A DNA stretch of 35,601 nt from Gliomastix tumulicola (Eukaryota > Ascomycota > Sordariomycetes > Hypocreales > Bionectriaceae): the NCBI GenBank assembly GCA_001599755.1, contig BCHX01000010.1:1-35601 (forward strand), given 5' to 3'. A model generated the notes under the pieces. It saw only the letters and a list, made by a program, of their open reading frames with translations, had not been told where the DNA came from and searched no databases. The translations under genes and the position numbers were made by a program. Of the stretch, positions 9,201 through 17,699 are shown one piece after another. How positions within the stretch are numbered: position 1 is the stretch's first letter; each line of letters opens with the position of its first letter.

Positions 9201-11053
9201 CAGACCTTCCGGAACGCCCATCCCTTGCTGGCGGGGTCGATCTGGAAGAGGTCGTTGATGAACGAGTGACCGATGGTCGCGTCGGCTGCATTGTCTATGA
9301 CCTTGTCCCACGGAATGTCGGGCAGACCAAGCTCGGCAGGAGACTGCTCCCGGAAGGGCGGACAGAAGAGGAGGTGCTGGTATAGTAGTGTCTCGGCTCG
9401 CCGCAGCGTCCTCTGCAGCATGGACTGCACGCCGAGGACGTTGACGCGGATGCCCCTGCAGATGGCATCCTCCTTGTCCCAGCTCACGGAGCCGGGCATG
9501 GCGTCGTTGGCATCAGATGCCATCCCGAAATTGCGAAGCCGGACGATGAACTGTGTCGGGGTCGTGTCCCAGCCGCTCGCTCCACCGACGAGATACCGTC
9601 GAGTGAGGTCGGCCATAATCTCAAAATGGCTGGGGCTCTTCTCTTCCGCCATGGCCCTGCTATGTCCTCTTTCGACGCGGCGCTCGATATAGGCCGCTCT
9701 CTTATCGATGGTGTGCTTGACCAGTAGAACGCGGGAGATGGCCATCACGCCGGACAGCTTGGACGTGAAGCTAGCATAGCTCTCCCATGTATCGTCCGGC
9801 CGGATGCTGAGAACCATGAGGAAGCTGACAAGAACACTCTCATACTCGGTGTCCTTGGTGAAGTGGCAGAGGACGGACATGTAGAGGGCGAGGGCCGCCT
9901 CTTCCAAGAGGGTATGCAGCGCGGTGATGCGTGACTGGGCTGCCTCCCCAGCGGGCGAGGCCGAGACGGCAGCCAGCTCTGTCGCACGAGCCAGCATCGT
10001 ATCGAAAGCCTCCGTCTGCCGCGGGGTGAGCTTGAACGGTGGCCGATCGGCCGGATCGTGGCACACCATGGCGCGGACGATGTAGGCGAAGAACTGCAGG
10101 CAGATGTCGATGTACTTCTTCCGCGTCGCCCGCTTGAACCGAAAATGGAAAGGCGTGCTGCGTTCTTTGTTGAGCTCTTTCCGGTTGACCTCGAAGAGGA
10201 CATTCCACGAGACCACGTTGGGCCGAGCGGCAGCGCCCGCCTTGCGTAGCAGGCGCCTCACAGCGGCGTGGATGTGCAGCAGCGCGGTGTCGTCGTGGAC
10301 CTCGGGGTTCTCCGGCGCAAGAGTGTGCTGGAGCGAGAGCAGGCTCCGCAGAAAGGGCTTCTTGTCGCTAAAGTCCTGCAGGTGCGTCGCGGCGCCCAGC
10401 CGACGGAGCCACGAGTTCGGCACGGCTAGATCCCCTTGTTCCTCGACCGCCCCGATCTCGTTGACCCGGAGGGCCTTGGCCTTGGCTTGGAAGGCCCGCA
10501 TCGCCTCCTCGACGCTCACGTCCATGGTGTGCCGCTCGGCCGTCGGCGGGATGAGACCGTCTCCTCGGGCCACCTCGAACAGCTGGCTGCAAGGGCCCTT
10601 CCGGAAGAACTGCTGGAAATACACACCACGCCGGCACGGCAGAGTGGCCCGTTCGGCTTCTGCTTGTGCTGCGGACCGACGGCCGGCCTTGAGCTTCGTA
10701 GTCCAGCTGTGGGCCTGCACCAGATGTTCTCGGAGGCGCCGCAGCTCGGAGCCGACAAAGGAGCACGTCGTCCCCTCGGTCTCCACCGTGCACCGGAACC
10801 CTCCACTTCGGACCTCGCCCAGTCCCTCGATCGGCTTGGTCGTGTCGGGAGGGAAGACGAGGGTCTTCAGCTCGGCTTCGTCCTCGATGATGTCGAGCGA
10901 GGCCGCCCATCGCTGTGCTCTCTCAATCGCCGACTTCTGGAGCTTGTGAGGAGCGGCATACAGGTGAGACCGGATTCGACAGCGGATTACGCCTATGTGA
11001 CATTCCCGACAAGTGAGCAGACGGAGCTCAGGAAGATGAAGGAAATACTCCAT
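6296..11053 (-). CDS. OrsD-domain / tyrosine-recombinase-like / RecQ-type helicase fusion
   Basis: An intronless frame of 1585 residues. I chose ATG 11053 because it opens directly into the OrsD-type region; upstream codons continue but lead to no conserved sequence. Residues ~1-120 resemble the OrsD family of fungal zinc-finger domains, with LLTCRECHIGV and a C88-X8-C97-X12-H110-X4-H115 pattern. Residues ~600-900 look like a tyrosine-recombinase catalytic core: R670 in GGQPARSLELLTLR, K705, R833-H834 in SSWRHLSIAF, H884 and Y893 in CHSSLTAGLVYGR. Residues ~980-1370 form a RecQ-like superfamily 2 helicase: Q-motif-like GRQREAVDAI, Walker A GTGQGKS (1004-1010), DECH box (1095-1098), motif VI QQSGRAGRDGQ (1288-1298) and a zinc site C1336/C1354/CDVC 1361-1364. 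An acidic run and Cys-rich tail (KFSCCLGC) follow. By analogy it would unwind DNA 3' to 5'. The recombinase part suggests a mobile-element protein rather than a housekeeping RecQ. Confidence 0.85.
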   Translation of the reverse strand: MEYFLHLPELRLLTCRECHIGVIRCRIRSHLYAAPHKLQKSAIERAQRWAASLDIIEDEAELKTLVFPPDTTKPIEGLGEVRSGGFRCTVETEGTTCSFVGSELRRLREHLVQAHSWTTKLKAGRRSAAQAEAERATLPCRRGVYFQQFFRKGPCSQLFEVARGDGLIPPTAERHTMDVSVEEAMRAFQAKAKALRVNEIGAVEEQGDLAVPNSWLRRLGAATHLQDFSDKKPFLRSLLSLQHTLAPENPEVHDDTALLHIHAAVRRLLRKAGAAARPNVVSWNVLFEVNRKELNKERSTPFHFRFKRATRKKYIDICLQFFAYIVRAMVCHDPADRPPFKLTPRQTEAFDTMLARATELAAVSASPAGEAAQSRITALHTLLEEAALALYMSVLCHFTKDTEYESVLVSFLMVLSIRPDDTWESYASFTSKLSGVMAISRVLLVKHTIDKRAAYIERRVERGHSRAMAEEKSPSHFEIMADLTRRYLVGGASGWDTTPTQFIVRLRNFGMASDANDAMPGSVSWDKEDAICRGIRVNVLGVQSMLQRTLRRAETLLYQHLLFCPPFREQSPAELGLPDIPWDKVIDNAADATIGHSFINDLFQIDPASKGWAFRKVWADRGLRVAWSLSDTSPTLDLDRKRAMHYGKMLEEFLDALLFLVHISGGQPARSLELLTLRHRNTTNGGVRNVLLHSGMVMLVAGYHKGFSRTERLKVIHRFLPREISVLVVYYLWLALPFWEDVQANVWDTTGLSAHLWAMEEVLDDWNEDDPSHGYELEAGESAVEAGGPPSAPNAQSLKLGPGPHWTSARMTRILRRTSVTSSQQGFTISSWRHLSIAFTRRYFRTGTTAHARLVDEVDEGYGSGDEYDNEDQGDSIWDRQACHSSLTAGLVYGRLMTEGCFETNERRVNFQSISEEWHRLLGFPSAVAGFGEVLRPGHKRKTPSLHYEAMHQLQMARWKILRRINTEHELRRLHGDGIRFRGRQREAVDAIMQNKSPVVVVMGTGQGKSLCFMLPAASCPGGLTVVIVPLVSLLGDMMDRCQRLNIPCAEWKSDRVPGDVAIVFVTPESALSKRFQDFLESRRTMAKLDRVVVDECHTILEGTPHFRPKLRELGTLALVGVQMVYLTATLPPAQEDTFFEVVHARREDVAMIRTRTTRPNIAYRVRSFTARTGEEAAARVVDEARDVIDEKLQTYPWPAKVIVYCQRVEATEQLAEELGCDAYHREVDTRDGKAERLRFWMSGTKRDQYGEGRVIVATNALGLGIDVPDIRAVVHVEMPKTMADYSQQSGRAGRDGQPSEAILIRLAMDGAGPRWRRPLVADGAATDDYVRGDTCRRVVLDRVMDGRNDRRGCEEGEAPCDVCRLAAEGSDEDSARGTVAVEEEEEADLRRREVVVGAARSRVMALAAQQHSEFQDYRQRLEERALGGCVFCALDGREGQTHAGIVCARAREMGEEVARAQQLAARIERVLRQGGVADKFSCCLGCFVPQELCSGWEEREDGGWMKKTSGGCAYEGCMVSVVGWVWTQLPKESMALFQRLGFLDHDGWTDEERQEEICRWMGKRMQWGGYLGLQLCLVFSHMAA

Positions 11054-13248
11054 TGCGTGTGCTTCTGGGCCCAATATCACGGCTATATGTGGACGGGCGC
11101 GCTGTTCTACGGATCTGGCTATACCTACAACTAAGTACCCCTTCCTCCCCCCTGGATGATTGTCATTACTTCTCCCCCAGCCGCTTCGTATTTGCGCAGT
11201 CATTCCACACAGCGCCATCCTTACCCATGATAACGACTGTGCAATTTCGTTCAGCAGGGGCTGCCACAAGCCACCGCACCGCGCTAATTGTCGGCTACTC
11301 GTCATTTTAATTGTCGGCTGCCTCTCCAGACGGGCAGCGGATGACGGGGTGTCCTGACGTCCCTCGCTTGGCTTGCTTTGCACATCTGTGACCACACCGG
11401 GCAATCCAGGCATGTGACAGCTCTTTGCGTCACCGCCACAGCACAATCTATAAGCTAGTGGATGGTCCTTGAGTAGGTCGGCTGGCAACGTATTGAAGGC
11501 TGCTGTTGCTTTTTACGCCAACAGTAGCAGGCGGTGGAGGGTAGCGTGATCGACCACCCACCCCTGTCGTCCGAGGAACATCCAAATTTGCCCTTACGGC
11601 AAGTCAGACTAGAACTCTACACCACGAAGTCTGAGCTCTAAATAAAGCACACAGTCCGTGTCGTAGAGTATGGCGGATACACCCATCCGATTTTCGGGAG
11701 CACCAGAGCCCTACGTAATCCAGAACTACGAATCGTCGCTTCAATCGTCGCCTACCCCATGATCTGCTAGCGGCCCGTTCCCGACCACCTACTTTTATTC
11801 GTCGTCTACTAAACGATAATTCTACTGCCATGAGGAGAATGGCGCTGAGCAGGGCGATCGCTTTCCAGCTGATGGATGACATACCGAATAGGACCCGTAT
11901 GCTCCTGCCCTCGATACAAACTTTGCCTCGTTCTCACTTTGACTCATGGTTGCGAATACCAGCGCAGGAAAGAGGGGGAAGATTCCAATATGCAGAAGGT
12001 GTGACATCGAGAGGAAAGACGGCGGTCGCTGGGATAATTGAGATCACACTGAGAGAATACGTAGAAAATATGGGTAAACTCGTTTTTGGTCGGGCTGACC
12101 ACCCAGCTACCCAATGCAGCAACGATCAATACCACAAATGGTTACACGGCCGAAATGCAAAGTCTCACACCCTGGATGCCCCAATTGTTCGTGGTCCGTA
12201 TAGTATCAATAGCGGGAGGAAATGCACGGTGTACTCTCAGAGGAGCCCCTGCCTGGCCGAAATAGCTCATGGACAGCTTTCCAGCTTTGGTCATCTTAGA
12301 AAACGCAGCGCGGGTCGGGCAACCCCCGATGAGCGTCAAAAGACGAAGCCTCCTGCCTCTGCATCGGGCCCAGTCCATGGAGAGTCATGCAGAGCTGGAA
12401 CCAATTTCGCGCTCGTGATTTTGCTATGTAAACCATGCGCCCAATCAGGGAAGCTTGGAATGTGCAGCAAAGTAATTTACGAATGAAGCCGTCAATTAGA
12501 AGGTGGGCTGGCGCTGAGGGAAACAAGTAAAGTATTGCAGTGTATTACGCACTGCCACTGTGGGGTACAGGATGACTGCATGGAATTGATCCATTCCTCC
12601 CGGCGGCCGTTTTTCCTCATCTAACCGCGTCCAAGACCGACTGCTCTTAAGGTATTGCCGATTTTCCGCGTCTTGCCACCTTTTCCAGCCAGCACATCCT
12701 GTCGGCTTGACACTATCCGGGGTTACTTTAGCCTATGTCTGATGCGAACAATGTAGAGCTAACATGTCGAGTTCGATTCGCGTTCGCTATGTCACTGATT
12801 TACTCTCCTTCACGACAGATTGACTCGTCACAAGACCCGCACTCCATCCATCAGATGACTAGGATGGCGGTAGACGTCCCATTTGTGCCTGTTCAGTGCA
12901 GTTCATACCTTCCTCTTGTAGTGCCTCGCACGTCGGGATAGGGGCGGTGGTGGGTTGCATCGACCGACCATGTGTATGTCAGGCTTCTTGACAGGAGAGT
13001 GCCAAGAAAATATGGTCACAGGGCAAGGTGGCCAGTTGTAGGCCTTGATAAGCGCACCCTGGTCCATGGGCCCCAACCGCTACTCACCGTTCGAGATAGC
13101 AGGGATGCCTTGCCACTTACGTCAGAATTTCGCACTGGCTAAGCATCTGGGATATCCACGGCTTGACCGCTAGTGTGATTTGCCTACATAACACCACATC
13201 GACCCTAGAATCAAGTTCAGCTCATCTTTGTATGGGGGCTTAATCACA
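11054..13248. other. 2.2-kb stretch without a supported gene
   Basis: Presumed promoter side of the helicase ORF, followed by short frames on both strands. A 218-codon plus frame (11830-12486) and several overlapping minus frames with hydrophobic runs (11934-12378) are mutually exclusive and match nothing I recognise. The hydrophobic minus frames could be debris of a membrane-protein gene. I see no rRNA, tRNA or repeat array. Confidence 0.4.
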
Positions 13249-13490
13249 TTAGGGCACGGCTCCATCTAGCAGCTGGTCGATGAGGAGATCCTCGATCCGT
13301 TCGTACCACTCCTTTGACTGCAGGCCATTTCCCACAATCCTCCGTAGTCCTTCAAGTAGGAAGTGATGACAGTTCCAGTCCGTCTGTTGCTCTCGGCCGA
13401 TCACTGGTACAGAAGCCATGATGTCTGCTGGTAGCGCCTCTAGGCCTGCTGAGGCCTGCATGGTATCGCCTTGGACATGACTTAAGTACG
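13249..13490 (-). pseudogene. C-terminal relic of an unknown fungal gene (DWNCHHF motif)
   Basis: The minus frame ending at 13249 reads PVIGREQQTDWNCHHFLLEG and then an amphipathic, acidic tail ending LLDGAVP. This resembles the conserved C-terminal block (D-x-N-C-x-x-W/F followed by helices) of a family of small fungal proteins of unknown function. Upstream of about 13490 the same frame becomes antisense to the phospholipase B pseudogene, so only the last ~75 codons are native. The gene has therefore lost its 5' part, probably at a rearrangement breakpoint. The family assignment is from memory of the pattern and is uncertain. Confidence 0.4.
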
Positions 13491-14905
13491 CTCTGTGTGT
13501 AGTTCGAGTCACCCATACAATCCCGGCGCTTAAGGATATATTGGCTAGAGCAAACATCGGGGGCCTTGACGCTAGCCAATACATTGATGCTACTACTAGC
13601 AACGGGAGCGCGGCCGTTCCCAGGATTGGCATTGCCATATTTGGCGGTGGCTATCGCGCGTTAATGAATAGAGCTGGCGCAGTCGCTGCATTGGACAAAC
13701 GGACGGCGAATGCTACTGGGAACGGGCAGCTGGGCGGACTGCTCCAGGCAGCAACGTATCTTAGTGGGTTGTCTGGCGGAAGTTGGCTTGTGGGAAGTCT
13801 CTACGCCCAGAATTTCACTGCGGTAGACTCTATCCTGTCCATGGGAGACATTTGGCAGTTGGGCAACTCTATATCCAAGGGCGAGTACTCCAGCAGTCTT
13901 CCATTATGAGGAAACCCGATCACGTCTACTGTCAGGTCCGGACGATGTCTCAAACCTTGACTACTATGAAGAGCTCCATCTAGCCGTCCGAGACAAGCAC
14001 GGTGCCGGCTATAATGTGACGGTCACGGACTACTGGGGCAGAGCGCTCGCGTACCAGCTTATAAATTCGCAAGATGGCGGCCCTAGGATGTGCATCGGAG
14101 CCAAGTTTCCGCCAAACTTCAAGAAAAACAAAAATGGGCAATACCCCATGCCGTTGATACTGGCGATCAAAAGGCCTTTGGGACAGAAGCATGTCCTACA
14201 CAATTCGACGATATTTGAGTTCAATCCACGGGAAATGGGATTGTATGGCCCAGACACGGCTACATTTTCACCGTTGAAATCTATCAGGTCAAAGTTCACA
14301 GGCGGCACTGCCGATCCGAACAGCGAGGTTCTCGCCCTTGTCGATGGAAGCGAGGCACTGCAGAATGTTCCATTACATCCCCTCACTTTGATGGCAAGGC
14401 GTGTAGACGTCATCTTTGCTCTTGATGCGTCTACTGATACGTCAGCAAACTGGCCCAATGGCAAATCTTCAGTCGCCACATTCAACTAGTCGCAGACCCA
14501 AGACAGGTTCCCAGAAGTGCCAGACTAGAATACGATCGTGAACATCGGTCTGAATCGGCAGCCGACATTCTTCGGCTACAATGCCACCACGGATGACTCC
14601 GGGCCCTTGATCGTCTACTTGCCGAACACGCTCTATTCATTCTACTCTAATGTGTCGACGTTTGATCTTGATTTCAGCAGTGACGAGCGCTCACAGATCA
14701 TCCAGAATGGGTACAATGTGGTCACCAGGGGCAACGGAACACAGGATCCGCAATGGGCGACTTGTATAGGGTGCGCCGTTGTGGCTCGCAGTCTGACTCG
14801 TACTGATACTCCGTCCCTGAGCGCCGAATTGACTGCTTTGCAAAATATTGCTGGGATGACACAGTCAACTCAGCAGAACCGACGATCTTTCAGCCAGAAC
14901 AGATC
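13481..14905 (+). pseudogene. Lysophospholipase / phospholipase B (PLA2_B family) pseudogene
   Basis: Pieces in several frames match the fungal secreted phospholipase B family in the right order: HTIPALKDIL; IGIAIFGGGYRALMNRAG (oxyanion-region glycines); LSGLSGGSWLVGSLYAQNFT (nucleophile motif GLSGGSW); VTDYWGRALAYQLI; TIFEFNPREMG; ALVDGSEALQNVPLHPL (catalytic Asp region); SANWPNG; GLNRQPTFFG; and VYLPNTLYSFYSNVSTFDL. Breaks: the signal-peptide end is missing; there is a frameshift near 13905, in-frame stops at 14487 and 14526, and a frameshift near 14820. An internal deletion of about 70 codons is inferred near 14325, where the family normally has a longer segment. The active enzyme would hydrolyse phospholipid acyl esters at the cell surface; this copy is dead. 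Confidence 0.85.
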
Positions 14906-15458
14906 GAAAAAAGCGGCGCTAGGAGGTTGGTGCGGGTGGGTGGCGCTGGGGGGAAGGGGTGGCATTAGCTATCTTCTCTATGATTTTCATAGGGTATGCC
15001 TCTCTATGAAGCTTCTGGCCTCGGAATCCAACTGTCTACGTTTGAGCTGGTGGCGTGGACTGCTGTTTAGTTGGTCTAAGTAGTCTGGATTGGGTCTTGA
15101 GATTCAAACGAGGGGGAAGGAGCCAAGAGCAGAGGCCAAAATACGGGGGCAAGATGGCGGCGAGATAAGGGAGCGGTCAGCACGCACAAGCCTAAGTCGT
15201 CCAGATAATCAGAATATTAGAGAACGTGCGGGAGAGTGCTGCCTCTTGCTACTGTTTGAAAGCTCTCGGCGAAAACTAGCCTCTTCTCCGCTACCCCCCT
15301 TATATTGACCAAAACCAAGGCACTCGGATACAACTTCTTGTTCTTTCAGCCCGTGCCAGTACGCCGATAGTGGAAGTCCCACTGAGCACACGGCCCACAC
15401 GACACCTCGGACGTCGGGCAGCGCCCTGGGTCCGCATACTGTCTCACACATGGCGCCA
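14906..15458. other. Decayed sequence between two pseudogenes
   Basis: No intact gene. The minus strand (about 15209-15458) may hold the out-of-frame continuation of the ferric-reductase fragment, but conservation is too weak to place it. Confidence 0.35.
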
Positions 15459-16000
15459 AGCTGCTCCTGAATCTCTTTCACCAACAAGGAGGCAATTAGG
15501 GAACATCTGTACATTGGTCCTGGCGCTAGTAGTGTCATTCGTGTTCTTGGGCTGCGTGATAATCACGCGGATATGGATAGTGAGCACGAGCTCGTAGAAG
15601 GCGTGACGCACGGGCGACAAGGTGGTCATGGGCAGGATGACCATGCCGAACATACTAACCCAGCCGGAGCCGTAGAACCAGCCACCAAATGTCTTTCCCC
15701 CAAAGCCGGTCCAGCCAACATCGATGACAACAGGGATTGACCAGGTAAGGGCGTGGATCATAGTCCCGATGATGATAAGCTTGCATATCCAGCGGTGAAG
15801 CAGATTGTAGGTGTCGAGCTGATCCGCAGCAGGCCAATCAGCGGTGTCGTAAACAGGGTGTGTTTTGGTGAGGCAGCGCTTGCCTCGGGTTGCCATCCGC
15901 AGTTCCTGGAGGAAAACCATGTCGTACTGTTCGGCGTCCGCCAGAGCGAGGGCGCAGCCGTGCCCCTCTCCAGTCTTAGCGACATTAGCCTAGAAACACT
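15459..16000 (-). pseudogene. Ferric-reductase-like transmembrane fragment (pseudogene)
   Basis: The minus strand encodes part of the haem-binding membrane core of the ferric reductase / NADPH oxidase superfamily. LLHRWICKLIIIGTMIHALT has the paired histidines on one helix. SPVRHAFYELVLTIHI matches the next conserved helix with R, YE and H. Upstream, about 50 codons with QYDMVFLQELRMATRGKR may be the preceding loop and helix. The FAD- and NADPH-binding C-terminal half is absent and the frame is lost after TIHI, so this is a fragment. A functional homologue would move electrons across the plasma membrane to reduce ferric iron. It lies beside the phospholipase pseudogene in a general region of decay. 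Confidence 0.65.
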
Positions 16001-16163
16001 CTTATTTTCTAGCTTGTCCATAGTCATCCTATCCTAGATTAGATTCCAGTTCGTTATGCCGGCGCCTTTTCAGATGCGGGGGAGCCATTCAAAGAATATT
16101 AACACAATTCAGGAGTACAATATGGATGAAAGAGCCCTGACTAGTCACGTTCGCAAAGGTGTC

Positions 16164-16394
16164 TCATGTCCAATCACACATTGAGTGCATTAGGGCATCA
16201 ACGTTACAGCAGAAGCCATCGTTGTCGCAAGGCCTGCCGAGGACCTGGACGAGACAGGTGAGAATTCCGTTGCAGCAAAACTATTTCTGGTCATTGGGGC
16301 AGATGTAGCCGCCAGAGGTAGGAGTAGTAGGCTCAGTAGGGGCTGCAAGGCCTGTAGCGGCAAGGGTAAAAGTGGTAGCAGCGAAGAACTTCAT
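16164..16394 (-). pseudogene. Hydrophobin-like secreted eight-cysteine protein with one nonsense codon
   Basis: A 76-residue frame from ATG 16394 to TGA 16166-16164 is interrupted only by TAG at codon 38 (16283-16281). Residues 1-18 are a good signal peptide (MKFFAATTFTLAATGLAA). The mature part has eight cysteines in the order C-CC-C-C-CC-C (C32, C40/41, C47, C56, C62/63, C73), which is the hydrophobin order. The loops (7, 5, 8, 5 and 9 residues) are shorter than in standard class I or II hydrophobins, so a small secreted cysteine-rich protein of another family is the alternative. A TATA box at 16510-16517 lies about 116 nt upstream. A CAG/CAA-to-TAG change would explain the stop. No GT donor precedes it, so an intron cannot remove it. 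Confidence 0.6.
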
Positions 16395-16509
16395 CTTAAA
16401 GGCCGAGGCGGTTGGGTCTTGAACTGAGGAACTTTGGAAGCTAGAGGACTGTTGAGAAGAGTTATTGAATTATTGGTGAAGAATTTGCCATGAGGGGGGA
16501 GGCTTGTCC

Positions 16510-16517
16510 CTTTATAG
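16510..16517 (-). promoter_or_regulatory. TATA box of the hydrophobin-like gene
   Basis: CTATAAAG on the minus strand, about 116 nt upstream of the ATG at 16394. The promoter core is intact although the coding frame is broken. Confidence 0.5.
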
Positions 16518-17253
16518 AGGTTTCGGAGGAGCAACTCCATGCACTCTCGCCGACCTTTGGCCTCGTGCATCACGGAGTATTGCATCCGCGATGATTTTAT
16601 GTGACGGGGCGTGAACAGTTCTCATCCTTCATGACTGGTCTGCGTTGGCTTTCTCGCCGATCTTTGACTGGCTGGTTTGGGTGGTTATAGCTCAGGAGGC
16701 CGTGCGCCGAACTAGTGAAGCCACTGTGGTTACGCACACAGAAGGACGTCCATCACGCCGACGGCTTTCATTATGCATTTTAGCGTGTAGCAGCTTACAA
16801 TACTCAAGACGATCAGTTCAACGGCCCAAAACTTCAATGGGAAATGCCGAAAGACATCAGGACGCCTTACTGTGATCAGCTGGTGCAAACCCGGAGGAAT
16901 GGCAATTAGATCGTGGGGCAGTTACCCGCCGTGCTCTCTCGTCGATCTGTTTGAAGAGGACGGATTGCATCACGTAATATGATGCTAGTAGATGCAGCCA
17001 CGTGCGACATGGCCAAGGCATCGTTGCTCGTGCCTGTGCTCATGCTTATGTGACGCTTTACTACCTAAGCCCATGACGTCGACAGTACCCTACAAACGGG
17101 GACCGTTGGCGTTATAGATATAGGTGGCGGAGGACTACATGAGTATGGATGAAGACAATGGATGAAGATTACATCCGTCCATGCCAAGATGCCTCACACT
17201 AGGCAATGGATCTTTGGCTAATCGGGGCATCGGCTGACACCTGCATCTGCTAC
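16518..17253. other. Intergenic region
   Basis: No gene or repeat that I can support. Codon structure is absent in all frames longer than about 60 codons. Confidence 0.4.
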
Positions 17254-17541
17254 AAACCATGGCGAACCACCAAGCAGTATATGTATCACAATCATTTACT
17301 AGACAGATTAGACATCCCACCCGCTATCAATAAAGCACCTTGCTTGGAAGCATCCTTTGCCAATAGGCATCCAAGTTAAGACAATCCTCTTACTGTGCCA
17401 ATCCCAGTATTGACGACGCTCATACTTATCGCTGTAATGACACCCACTCAGCTAAGGTATCCCCAGTGTTCTGAGAACATAAAACTGCTCGAACCCGATC
17501 CGCCTACCCCGAATCACCCGACGGATCACTTCGTTCGTCAC
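17254..17541 (+). repeat. Left arm of a ~290-bp inverted repeat
   Basis: Read on the plus strand, this segment matches the reverse complement of 18761-19056 along its whole length with mismatches and small gaps. Landmarks shared in order: GGCGAACCACCA; GCTATCAATAAAGCA; ATCCTTTGC; TATCGCTGT-like; CTGAGAACATAAAACT; GACGGATCAC; CGTTCGTCAC. Similarity stops abruptly on both sides. The inner end corresponds to the first ~17 codons of the CP2-like frame in the right arm, so this arm carries a second, cut-off copy of that gene's 5' end in the opposite direction. Confidence 0.8.
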
Positions 17542-17699
17542 ACGTAGTGCCAGGTCGTACCATGTGCTAGGGTATGGCATGAATACCAACTTGGTCAAAC
17601 ATTCTTCACCGTATCTGCCATATGAATAACAGGTGCATGGCTCCTATATATATCATAGTTGTGAGTGGTGGTGCAGTTATGTGCATATCTGAGGGTAGT

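Noticed and set aside
11830..12486. 218-codon plus frame and hydrophobic minus frames opposite it
   Set aside because: Neither strand gives a recognisable family. The minus frames hint at membrane-protein debris but could not be aligned to any family from memory.
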